Origin: Martinezella rhizogenes | GTDB lineage: Bacteria; Pseudomonadota; Alphaproteobacteria; Rhizobiales; Rhizobiaceae | Reading direction: 5' to 3' | DNA: 64,000 bases | Assembly (NCBI RefSeq): GCF_007002745.1 | Contig: NZ_SGNY01000004.1 | Coordinates: forward strand, 310,001 to 374,000 | Shown: positions 52,326 to 59,863 of the stretch, in pieces | Position numbering within the stretch: position 1 is the stretch's first letter | How the letters are laid out: every line of letters begins with the position of its first letter | Translations under genes and position numbers: made by a program | The notes under the pieces: generated by a model | The model's database searches: none | Seen by the model: the letters and a program-made list of their open reading frames with translations, nothing else | What the model was told of the DNA's origin: nothing

Positions 52326-53498
52326 ATGATCAACGGAGAAAGACTGATTTCACGCCCGCTGCGCTGGGCCATGGTGGGCGGCGGACGCACGGGACAGGTG
52401 GGTTACAAACACCGCACCGGTGCGCTTCGCGACGGCAACTACCAGCTCGTCGCCGGCGCATTCGACCTCGATGCCGAAAGAGGCCGAGACTTCGGCGTCA
52501 ATCTCGGCGTTGCGGCGGAACGCTGCTATGCGGATTACAAGGCACTGATTGCCGGCGAAACGACACGCGAAGACGGTGTTGACGTCGTCTCCATCGCCAC
52601 CCCCAATTTCACCCATTATGAAATCACCAAGGCCTGCCTTGAGGCCGGGCTGCATGTCATCTGCGAAAAACCGCTGTTCTTCACCGTGGCGGAATGCGAC
52701 GAGGTGGCGCGGCTGGCCGAACAGAAGGGCCTGATCGTCGGCGTTACCTATGGTTTTACCGGGCACCCGCTCGTCCACCAGATGGCGGCCATGGTCAAAA
52801 AAGGAATGCTGGGCGACATCCGTATCGTCGACCTGCAATATACCCACGGCTTTAATGCCGGTGACGATGTGGACGCGGGCGAAGCCGTCAAATGGCGCAC
52901 CAATCCCCGCACCGCCGGACCGACCTTCGTGCTGGGCGATATAGGCACGCATCTTTATTATCTCTCGGAAGTCGTGCTGCCCCATATGAAGGTCGAACGC
53001 CTGCTCTGCGACCGCAAGGCTTTCATCCCCACCCGCGCGCCGCTGGAGGACCACGCCACCGTTCTGATGCATTACGACAATGGCGCACGCGGCCGTCTCT
53101 GGGTCTCCTCCGTCAATGCCGGTAATATGGGATCGCAGCGTTACCGTTTCGTCGGCTCCAAGGCGTCGCTTGAATGGTCCGACTCCCATCCTGACCAGCT
53201 GATTTACGAGGTTCAGGGCGAACCCGGCCGCATCCTGCATCACGGCATGCCCTATCTGGAACAGGAAAGCCTCGCCATCGACCGCATGGGCGCGCTGCAT
53301 ACCGAAGGTCTCGGCGATAGCTGGTCGAATATCTACCTCTGGATCGCCCAGGCGATCGATGCGGCAAATCGCGGTGACAGGGCCTTTCTGAAGACCCACC
53401 ATTATCCCGGCATCACGGCTGGCACCGAAGGCGTTCGCTGGCTGGAAAACTGCGTCCGCTCGGCCGATGCCGGCGCCGCCTGGGTCGATTTCGCATAA
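52326..53498 (+). CDS. Gfo/Idh/MocA-family oxidoreductase
   Basis: 390 aa NAD(P)-dependent sugar dehydrogenase. Rossmann motif WAMVGGGRTGQVGYKHRTGA, and the catalytic Lys in CEKPLFFTVAECDEVARLAE, with FVLGDIGTHLYYLSEVVLPH in the C-terminal half. The ATG at 52326 is the first; a TTG ten codons upstream is also open. Oxidation of a sugar or inositol to a keto form is the usual reaction, which would give a substrate for the flanking TIM-barrel proteins. Confidence 0.87.
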   Translation: MINGERLISRPLRWAMVGGGRTGQVGYKHRTGALRDGNYQLVAGAFDLDAERGRDFGVNLGVAAERCYADYKALIAGETTREDGVDVVSIATPNFTHYEITKACLEAGLHVICEKPLFFTVAECDEVARLAEQKGLIVGVTYGFTGHPLVHQMAAMVKKGMLGDIRIVDLQYTHGFNAGDDVDAGEAVKWRTNPRTAGPTFVLGDIGTHLYYLSEVVLPHMKVERLLCDRKAFIPTRAPLEDHATVLMHYDNGARGRLWVSSVNAGNMGSQRYRFVGSKASLEWSDSHPDQLIYEVQGEPGRILHHGMPYLEQESLAIDRMGALHTEGLGDSWSNIYLWIAQAIDAANRGDRAFLKTHHYPGITAGTEGVRWLENCVRSADAGAAWVDFA

Positions 53499-53580
53499 CC
53501 AGTTTGGGGGCGCGCCGGACCACTCTCCCGTCCTCCTCCTCATCAAGCGCGTCCCCATGCCTTTTTAGAAAGACAACACT

Positions 53581-54522
53581 ATGAAACTCGCAATTTGTAC
53601 TGATGTCATGGCAAACCTGCCCTTCACCGATATGCTCGACAAATGTGTCGCGCTCGGCGTCGAGGGCATCGAGATGACCGGCGGTGGCTGGTCCAGCGGC
53701 CCGCATTTCCGCGCGGACGAACTTCTGGCGGACAGGGGGCTGCTCAAGTCCAAGCTGAAGGAAATCAAGGCCCGCGGCCTCGAAATCGCTGCGCTGAATT
53801 GCTCCGCCAATCCGCTCGATCCCGGCGATATGGGCAGGCGCCACCTTAAGGAAATGCAGGACACCGTCCGGCTGGCCGGAGAGATCGGCGTGACGAAGAT
53901 CGTCACCATGTCCGGCCTGCCGGAGGCAGCTCCCGGCGATACGGTGCCGAACTGGCTCGTCTACACCAAGAGCTGGCCGACCGAGATGCCGGAGCGCGAC
54001 CGTTATCAATGGGAAGACCGCGCCTTCCCGCTCTGGCATGGGCTCGTGAAGCTCGCCAGGGAAGCCGGCGTCAAGAAATATGCGCTCGAGAATTTCTCGG
54101 CCATGCTCGTCTGGAACCCGGAAACCCTGTTCCGCCTGCGCAATGAGGTTGGCCCGACGGTGGGCATGAATCTCGATCCCTCGCACCTGATGTGGATGGG
54201 GGCCGATCCCATCGCCTCTGCCCGGGCACTCGGCGACGCGATCCACCATTGCCATGGCAAGGACACCCGCATCGAGCGTGGGCTGGCGGATGTGAACGGC
54301 CTCCTGGAGCTGAAAGACGTGACTGATGTCGCCAACCGCAGCTGGAACTACGTGGCTGTCGGCGCCGGCCGCGATCTGCAATGGTGGAAGGAGTTCTTCT
54401 CCGTGGTGCGCATGGCCGGCTACAATGGCTGGGTGAGCCTCGAAATGGAGGATTTCACCATGTCCACCGAGGCGGGCATTCAGTCCTCCATCGACGCCCT
54501 GCAAGCGACCATCAGCCGCTGA
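53581..54522 (+). CDS. Xylose-isomerase-like TIM-barrel protein (2 of 3)
   Basis: 313 aa, sugar phosphate isomerase/epimerase family. It opens MKLAICTDVMANLPFTDMLD. Likely metal ligands are in KKYALENFSAMLVWNPETLF, VGMNLDPSHLMWMGADPIAS and AIHHCHGKDTRIERG, with a late Glu in GWVSLEMEDFTM. It follows the dehydrogenase gene by 82 bp and is clearly distinct from its two relatives in the operon. Confidence 0.83.
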   Translation: MKLAICTDVMANLPFTDMLDKCVALGVEGIEMTGGGWSSGPHFRADELLADRGLLKSKLKEIKARGLEIAALNCSANPLDPGDMGRRHLKEMQDTVRLAGEIGVTKIVTMSGLPEAAPGDTVPNWLVYTKSWPTEMPERDRYQWEDRAFPLWHGLVKLAREAGVKKYALENFSAMLVWNPETLFRLRNEVGPTVGMNLDPSHLMWMGADPIASARALGDAIHHCHGKDTRIERGLADVNGLLELKDVTDVANRSWNYVAVGAGRDLQWWKEFFSVVRMAGYNGWVSLEMEDFTMSTEAGIQSSIDALQATISR

Positions 54523-54578
54523 GACGAGCTCCCAGGCCGCAGAATGCGGCCCGGCACCAATCGCACTACGAGGATGCC

Positions 54579-55508
54579 ATGACCAACCCGATCACCATCA
54601 CCACCGCTCCCTGCTGCTGGGGCGTCGATGACGTCAAAAACCCCCATCTGCCCCATTGGGAAAAGGTGCTGGATGAGGCGAAGGCTGCCGGTTTCGGTGG
54701 TCTGGAACTTGGCCCCTACGGCTATCTGCCGCTTGATCTCAAGCGCGTTTCACAGGCGCTGGACGAGCGCGGCCTGAAGATCGTTGCCGGCACGATCTTC
54801 GACGATCTGGTCTCACCTGACAACCGCGACAATCTGCTGCGCCAGACCGACGAGATCTGCGCACTGATCACCCGTCTGCCGAAGCCGGAAACCCATGCCT
54901 GCCAGCGTTTTCCCGCCCCCTATCTGACGGTGATGGACTGGGGCCATGACGAACGCGATTATGCTGCCGGTCATTCCGGCCGCGCGCCGCGCCTCGATGC
55001 AACGGCGTGGCAGGGCATGGTCGAAAACATCCGCGCCGTTGCAACGCTTGCCCGTGACAAATACGGCGTGCGCGCTACCATCCATCCCCATGCTGGCGGC
55101 TACATCGAATTTGCCGACGAGCTGCAACAGATCGTCGAGGACATTCCCGCCGATCTCGCGGGCCTCTGCCTCGATACCGGCCATATGGCCTATTCCGGCA
55201 TGGATCCCATCGCCACGCTTCGCTGCTATTGGGACCGTGTCGACTATATTCATTTCAAGGATATCGACGCCGCGGTTTTCAAGGAGGTGATGGCAGAACA
55301 CATCTCCTTCTTCGACGCCTGCGCCAAGGGCGTGATGTGCCCGATCGGCCGCGGCTCGATCGACTATCCGGCGATCCGCAGCCTTCTGACGGAACTCGGT
55401 TACGGCGGTTACATAACCATCGAACAGGAACGCGACCCGCGTAATACCGGCAGCATTCTGAACGATCTGGCGGCCAGCAGGGCGTTTCTTGCCAAAAGCG
55501 GTTTCTGA
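54579..55508 (+). CDS. Xylose-isomerase-like TIM-barrel protein (3 of 3), IolE-like
   Basis: 309 aa. The central region RATIHPHAGGYIEFADELQQ, then LAGLCLDTGHMAYSGMDPIA and VDYIHFKDIDAAVFKEVMAE, resembles inosose dehydratase (IolE), and GYGGYITIEQERDPRNTG ends the barrel. The ATG at 54579 follows GAGG. An IolE-like reaction on a keto-cyclitol or keto-sugar is the closest guess. A longer in-frame extension into the previous gene was not chosen. Confidence 0.82.
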   Translation: MTNPITITTAPCCWGVDDVKNPHLPHWEKVLDEAKAAGFGGLELGPYGYLPLDLKRVSQALDERGLKIVAGTIFDDLVSPDNRDNLLRQTDEICALITRLPKPETHACQRFPAPYLTVMDWGHDERDYAAGHSGRAPRLDATAWQGMVENIRAVATLARDKYGVRATIHPHAGGYIEFADELQQIVEDIPADLAGLCLDTGHMAYSGMDPIATLRCYWDRVDYIHFKDIDAAVFKEVMAEHISFFDACAKGVMCPIGRGSIDYPAIRSLLTELGYGGYITIEQERDPRNTGSILNDLAASRAFLAKSGF

Positions 55509-55531
55509 ACCGAACGGAGCAAAACCGTGAC

Positions 55532-55545
55532 GCCTCGCGAGAGGC
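55532..55545 (+). terminator. Small hairpin after the sugar operon
   Basis: GCCTC-GCGA-GAGGC, a 5-bp stem closed by a GNRA tetraloop, 24 bp after the last sugar-operon stop. No T-run follows, so function as a terminator is uncertain. The remaining roughly 220 bp to the next gene are AT-richer and contain no gene that I can support. Confidence 0.35.
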
Positions 55546-55764
55546 CGAGCCAATCGCGATCGAAATAATGGTCATTTCCGGCACATAAGAATCCTTCAGT
55601 CTGAAAACCCATATTTTTATCCGTCACATCCATGTAAAAGCCACATTGGAATATGAGCAGAAGTTTCAGAACGAATTAGCTTTGTTGACAGCAGCTTTGG
55701 GCAAATCCAAGATGCGCACCCATAAGATGAAGCATCGTTTTCTTTGTGTTTTCACGGTGATACG

Positions 55765-56871
55765 ATGATGACCCGCCGCCAGACACTGCTTTTTGCCGCT
55801 GCTGCCACCGCTGGCCTTTCGGCCTCGTCCCATCAGGGCCGGACGGCGGGCCCATCGGCCCGTGCCGTCGGATTTTGGTATCCTGAGGAAACCGAACCGC
55901 ATGAACGCACTTTCATGCAGTGGCCGGTGAACCCCGCCGTGCATGACGATGCCGATTTCCTTGATGACCTTCAAAAAACCATCGCGAAAATCGCCAATAC
56001 CATTGCGGAGTTCGAGCCGGTCGTGATGCTAGCCGCGGCGCAGTACCATGACGCGATCCGCAAACAGGTGTCGCGCAACGTCGAATTATGGGACATTCCG
56101 ACCGATGATCTGTGGTGTCGCGATTCCGGGCCGTCCTTTGTTGTGGATGGCAAGGGCGGGCTCGCCATCACGCAGTTCAACTTCAACGGCTGGGGCAACA
56201 AGCAAACCCACAATGCCGGCGGAAAGATTGCCGCGCGGATAGCCGAGCGTATGGGCCTTCCGGTTTTTGATGCAGGGCTGGTGGGCGAGGCTGGAGGAGT
56301 GGAAACCGACGGCCACGGTACGTTGATCGCCCATGAAAGCAGCTTCATCAATGCCAATCGCAACCGCGGCGACAAGGCAGAAATCGAACGGCTTCTCCTC
56401 GACACGATGGGCGCGCGCAAGATGGTGTGGGCACCGGGAATCATCGGAGCTGACATCACCGATTACCACATCGATGCGCTCGCCCGTTTCGTCAAGCCGG
56501 GGCAACTGCTGATCCAGATGGGAGACAAGATCGACCACGACGACCCGTGGTCGGTGGCAGCCTTCGAAACCCATGATATTCTGGCCGCAGCCACCGATGC
56601 CGAGGGCCGCAAGCTGGATATAATCATTTTGCCGGAACCCTACGACATTCGTGTCGATAGCGCCGATTTCGTATCTTCCTACGTCAATTATTATGTCTGC
56701 AACGGTGCGGTCATCGCCGCCGAATTCGGCGATCGGGAAGCCGATGAAGGAGCCGCAGCCATTCTTGGCAAGCTTTATCCCGGCCGGGAGATCATCACGT
56801 TAAATATCGACCCGGTAGGTGAGGTAGGCGGCGGCATCCATTGCGCCACCCACGAGCAGCCCAAGGTCTGA
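55765..56871 (+). CDS. Agmatine-deiminase-family protein with Tat signal
   Basis: 368 aa. The body matches agmatine deiminase (AguA; agmatine to N-carbamoylputrescine): TDDLWCRDSGPSFVVD, GGVETDGHGTLIAHESSFIN, GADITDYHIDALARFVKPGQ, and the nucleophilic Cys in EVGGGIHCATHEQP. Unlike cytoplasmic AguA, it begins MMTRRQTLLFAAAATAGLSA, a twin-arginine motif plus hydrophobic stretch, so it is probably exported folded. An upstream TTG (55744) is open but unlikely. No polyamine gene is adjacent. It could instead deiminate free or peptidyl arginine. Confidence 0.83.
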   Translation: MMTRRQTLLFAAAATAGLSASSHQGRTAGPSARAVGFWYPEETEPHERTFMQWPVNPAVHDDADFLDDLQKTIAKIANTIAEFEPVVMLAAAQYHDAIRKQVSRNVELWDIPTDDLWCRDSGPSFVVDGKGGLAITQFNFNGWGNKQTHNAGGKIAARIAERMGLPVFDAGLVGEAGGVETDGHGTLIAHESSFINANRNRGDKAEIERLLLDTMGARKMVWAPGIIGADITDYHIDALARFVKPGQLLIQMGDKIDHDDPWSVAAFETHDILAAATDAEGRKLDIIILPEPYDIRVDSADFVSSYVNYYVCNGAVIAAEFGDREADEGAAAILGKLYPGREIITLNIDPVGEVGGGIHCATHEQPKV

Positions 56872-56905
56872 TCACGTAGGGCTCATGTGCCTTTGACGGT
56901 GAGAT

Positions 56906-56964
56906 GTGCCGGAGATCAAAACCGGCACGAAAATGGCGTCGAAGACTGAAATGACCTCGACGCC
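56906..56964. terminator. Two hairpins between convergent genes
   Basis: GTGCCGG (56906-56912) pairs with CCGGCAC (56922-56928), and GGCGTCGA (56935-56942) pairs with TCGACGCC (56957-56964). Both stems are perfect. They lie between the ends of the deiminase gene and the minus-strand gene at 57004-57375, a good place for bidirectional termination, although T-runs are lacking. Confidence 0.5.
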
Positions 56965-57003
56965 ACTCGACCAATCCACCGGCAAGAACCGCCACTACGA
57001 CCT

Positions 57004-57375
57004 TCAGGCTTCGACAGGCTCGTGAACATCATCCAGAAGAAAATGCACGGTCACATAACGTGTCGTGTATTTCTGGCCGCTATCGGACACGCTTTCGACG
57101 CTGCCACCATCTGAGGGGTGCCATTTCTGGTAATGAGGGTTGTTGGCAATCAGCGTGATCGCCTTGCCCGAAAGCCGGCCGCTCAACCGATAACGAGCCT
57201 CTGCCAGGGGCCAAATCTTCTCAAAATCCTGTTGGCTGATACGGGCTTTCAAGGCCTTCCGGGATATCGTTTCCCCGGACGAACCATCTTTGTGCTCCAT
57301 CGGTGGAATATGCAGGTCAACCTCTTCCGTACCATCAAGCAGAAAGGCAAATTCATCTGGCCACATCCGTCTCAC
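57004..57375 (-). CDS. Hypothetical protein
   Basis: 123 aa, soluble, no signal peptide or membrane segment. The GTG at 57375 has GGGAGGAG upstream; ATG three codons later is an alternative. The sequence contains FAFLLDGTEEVDLHIPPMEH and ITLIANNPHYQKWHPSDGGS. DUF1488-like small proteins have a similar pattern, including FxFDG/ExVxxxI..EAL, but the match here is only suggestive. It is convergent with the deiminase gene. Confidence 0.6.
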   Translation of the reverse strand: MRRMWPDEFAFLLDGTEEVDLHIPPMEHKDGSSGETISRKALKARISQQDFEKIWPLAEARYRLSGRLSGKAITLIANNPHYQKWHPSDGGSVESVSDSGQKYTTRYVTVHFLLDDVHEPVEA

Positions 57376-57690
57376 GTATCGCTCCTCCCAAAGCCTACCA
57401 CCTTACAACACGATTATGATAACGCCTCCGCCGCGAGAGGCAATGGCGGATATGAACCTGCGCGCGCCAGCCTGCCCCTATTCTTCCAGGTCGATGCCGC
57501 ATGATCTCCAATTGTTGTCGAAGATCAGGCATGGGATGCCCTCGCATGGCATCGATATTCACTAAGGGGGACGGCGCATGCTCCCATCAGCGACTTCATA
57601 TAGTGCGGGGTATGGCCATAGCCATTTCCGCCATCAGTTTCAAATGAACGGAGTTCAGAAATTACGGAGAGACCTTGCCTGTCTAATCAT
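57376..57690. other. Non-coding stretch left of transposase remnant
   Basis: No convincing coding sequence, RNA or repeat family is visible. Short frames have no ribosome-binding site and no recognisable similarity. The stretch probably holds the promoter of the minus-strand gene at 57375 and decayed DNA next to the insertion-sequence remnant. Confidence 0.5.
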
Positions 57691-57935
57691 CGGACGCACA
57701 ATAAGCTGAACAACCGAATTGAAAACTCCCACCGGCAGACCCGAAAGTGCGAGAAGATCACGGGTCGGTTCAAACACCGCTTCAGGCTCAGCGCTTCCTC
57801 TCGGCCCACGATCAAATCAACACGATCTTCCGCCCCCGCCGCTTACACTCTACCCGCCATTTCATACCGCACGCCCAGGCTGATGCGTTCAGCCTGTGGG
57901 CTGAGTATGCCGCTGAAATGACAGTCCGAAACTGG
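57691..57935 (+). pseudogene. Degraded IS6-family transposase, C-terminal remnant
   Basis: Pieces in different frames line up with the C-terminus of IS6-type transposases: NKLNNRIENSHRQTRKCEKI from 57703, then, after a one-base shift near 57770, QAQRFLSAHDQINTIFRPRR, then LPAISYR in another frame, then ADAFSLWAEYAAEMT. At least two or three frameshifts are needed, and the N-terminal two thirds, including most of the DDE catalytic core, are absent. No terminal repeats were found. It marks an old insertion. Confidence 0.65.
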
Positions 57936-58070
57936 CGACACCGCGCCGCTGGCACCCAACGCCAATCAACGTGGCAATTCCGATTCAAGATGCCTCCGCG
58001 AGAACGTAGTCTCCAGCTTTTGAAGGGACCTGAACTTACCACACTCAGATGAACACTATCATTATCTGGA

Positions 58071-58195
58071 CCAGGGATTGATCACCTTCAGCCCTGCAGC
58101 CTCAAAAATGGCTTGTGTCAAGAGTTGCGATCACTAGGGCGTTTGCTGCCGCTGTGGCCAATGTAACCCTCCTGTCCTTGATCACCAGGGGCGAC
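58071..58195 (-). pseudogene. Remnant of a PIN-domain (VapC-type) toxin gene
   Basis: On the minus strand the frame reads PLVIKDRRVTLATAAANALV, then IATLDTSHF and a stop. Shifting one base continues EAAGLKVINPW, the typical C-terminal end of VapC toxins. Only the last 40 or so residues remain, with one frameshift, and no antitoxin gene is next to it. It ends 12 bp from the VOC gene stop. Confidence 0.55.
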
Positions 58196-58206
58196 TCACA
58201 GCGACC

Positions 58207-58581
58207 TCATTTCAGCTGATGCGTCCGCGCGGAAAGTTTGTTTCCGTCGGGGTCGCGAAGATATGCGACGAACGCGCCGTTCGGACGTTCCGTGGGCGGG
58301 CTCTCGATTGCCATGCCGCCATGTGCGACACCAGCGGCATGCCATGCCACGACATGGTCGGGGGTCGTCGCTGCAATACCGATCGTTCCGCCGTTGGCAG
58401 CGGTCGCCGGCTTCCCGTCGATCGGTTTCGTTATCATCAACCGCCCTCCTTCATGCGCGTAGATCAGTCGACCTCTCGCATCCATCTCGCCGGGCTTGCC
58501 CCCCAGGGCAACAAAGGTCGCATCGTAAAATTTTCTGGATCGTTCCAGGTCGTTACTGCCGATCATGACGTGGGTGAACAT
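58207..58581 (-). CDS. VOC-family (glyoxalase-like) protein
   Basis: 124 aa. It opens MFTHVMIGSNDLERSRKFYD, the standard vicinal-oxygen-chelate start, and ends with AYLRDPDGNKLSARTHQL. Family metal ligands His4 and Glu can be partly recognised; the penultimate motif has DPDGNKL rather than a Glu-containing DPdGn.iE. Function unknown: dioxygenase, glyoxalase or resistance protein. It lies next to an AraC regulator on the same strand, 39 bp downstream of it, and so may be co-transcribed. Confidence 0.85.
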   Translation of the reverse strand: MFTHVMIGSNDLERSRKFYDATFVALGGKPGEMDARGRLIYAHEGGRLMITKPIDGKPATAANGGTIGIAATTPDHVVAWHAAGVAHGGMAIESPPTERPNGAFVAYLRDPDGNKLSARTHQLK

Positions 58582-58620
58582 GCTTTATCTCCTCTTAGGT
58601 GATAGCTGAATTTCATGATG

Positions 58621-59427
58621 CTATCGCTCGAAGTTACCTAAATATCTGGCTGGCGATGTGCCGAGTGCTTTCTTGAACATGGTGATAAATGCAGACACGG
58701 ATTCATATCCAAGGTCGCCCGAAACCTGCTGAACTGTCGACCCGGCCGCAAGACTGCGGATTGCGACGATCAATTGTAGCTGCTGTCGCCAACGACCGAA
58801 TGTGAGGCCGGTCTGGTGCTGGACGAGACGTGCGAGCGAATTCTCACTCATCCCGACCCGCCTTGCCCATAGCGCCATCGTACTGCGATCGGCGGGATCG
58901 TCGGCCAGCTCCGATGCAATTCGCACAAGCCGGGGCTCATCTGTAAGCGGGAGATGAAGATGCTCTATCGGCATCCGCGGCAATGCCGACAGAAGCAATG
59001 TTGCCATGAGTTCTGAATCTGCGGTCACTGCTGCGGGCTGATTAGCCATCTCAATGATAAGTTCCCGGATGAGCGGGGATAGAGACAGTGTGCAGCACCG
59101 ATCCGGCAGATCGGCGGCGCCCGGCTCGATGAACAGAAAAAACAAACGGGCGTTGGCGGTTGCCACGTTGCTATGCGGCATGCCGCCGGGAACCCAGACG
59201 CCGCAATGGGGCGGCACCATCCACATCCCGCTTGGAACGCGACATGTCACGCCGCCCCGTGAGGCCATGACAAGCTGCCCTTTTTGGTGGCGGTGTTCAG
59301 GTGCCTCCCGTTCGTTCTGGGATACGTCGATCCTCACAGCGTGCACTCGCGCCGCGGACTTTTCTAGTTCGTGGTCGCCCAGGGCTGCTGAAAGGGATAA
59401 GGGCGGATGGTGGAATTTAGTCATCAT
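58621..59427 (-). CDS. AraC-family regulator, divergent from efflux operon
   Basis: 268 aa. N-terminal cupin-like sensor (PEHRHQKGQLVMASRGGVTC) and C-terminal AraC DNA-binding domain (STMALWARRVGMSENSLARL; VQQVSGDLGYESVSAFITMF). It starts MMTKF; either Met is possible. Divergence from the FUSC/HlyD operon makes it the likely regulator of that operon and, with the VOC gene, of a response to an aromatic or other toxic compound (inference). Confidence 0.85.
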   Translation of the reverse strand: MMTKFHHPPLSLSAALGDHELEKSAARVHAVRIDVSQNEREAPEHRHQKGQLVMASRGGVTCRVPSGMWMVPPHCGVWVPGGMPHSNVATANARLFFLFIEPGAADLPDRCCTLSLSPLIRELIIEMANQPAAVTADSELMATLLLSALPRMPIEHLHLPLTDEPRLVRIASELADDPADRSTMALWARRVGMSENSLARLVQHQTGLTFGRWRQQLQLIVAIRSLAAGSTVQQVSGDLGYESVSAFITMFKKALGTSPARYLGNFER

Positions 59428-59497
59428 TTGAGAGGATATCTAAATTCATCAACAGGCTTTGTCGATAGAGTCATCCCAGATAATTCGGAGAATGACG

Positions 59498-59863
59498 ATG
59501 TCAGTGCAACATCATGAGCCTGGATACTGGTCTGATGTCTTTCAGACAGAAATTCGATTGCCTCAGACATGCGATTCCAAGCATTGCATCATGCTTTCAG
59601 ACAGCGTGGGGCGCAGGGTCAGCCGCATAGCTATCGCACAAATGGCCGTGAAAGCCTTCCTTGAGAGAGTTGGCGTTTGGTTTGCCTGCCGATCACGGAC
59701 ACCGTCGGTCGTTTCAAGCGCTGATCTGTCTGATGCTTATATGCATGCATGCTTAGCGACGCCGTTTTTTTGCTACGTCTCGCCTGAACTCTACGGACTG
59801 ACCACCTCCATGGGTGACAGAGGCACGACGCAGGTCGACGCTCACGCGGTGGATGACTTATGA
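59498..59863 (+). CDS. Possible small gene before the FUSC gene
   Basis: 121 codons starting MSVQHHEPGYWSDVFQTEIR. GGAG lies seven bases before the ATG, and the stop overlaps the FUSC start (ATGA), which supports a real, coupled gene. Against this: no family is recognised, the residue composition is irregular, and possible operator repeats lie inside (GTCTGA / TCAGAC at 59530-59547; CTTTCAGACAG at 59539 and 59594). It may instead be a long untranslated leader. Confidence 0.4.
   Translation: MSVQHHEPGYWSDVFQTEIRLPQTCDSKHCIMLSDSVGRRVSRIAIAQMAVKAFLERVGVWFACRSRTPSVVSSADLSDAYMHACLATPFFCYVSPELYGLTTSMGDRGTTQVDAHAVDDL

Noticed and set aside
57747..58052. A 101-codon plus-strand frame as an intact gene
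   Set aside because: Its first half matches a transposase tail only in part and needs frameshifts; its second half is unrelated sequence, so it was treated as a remnant.
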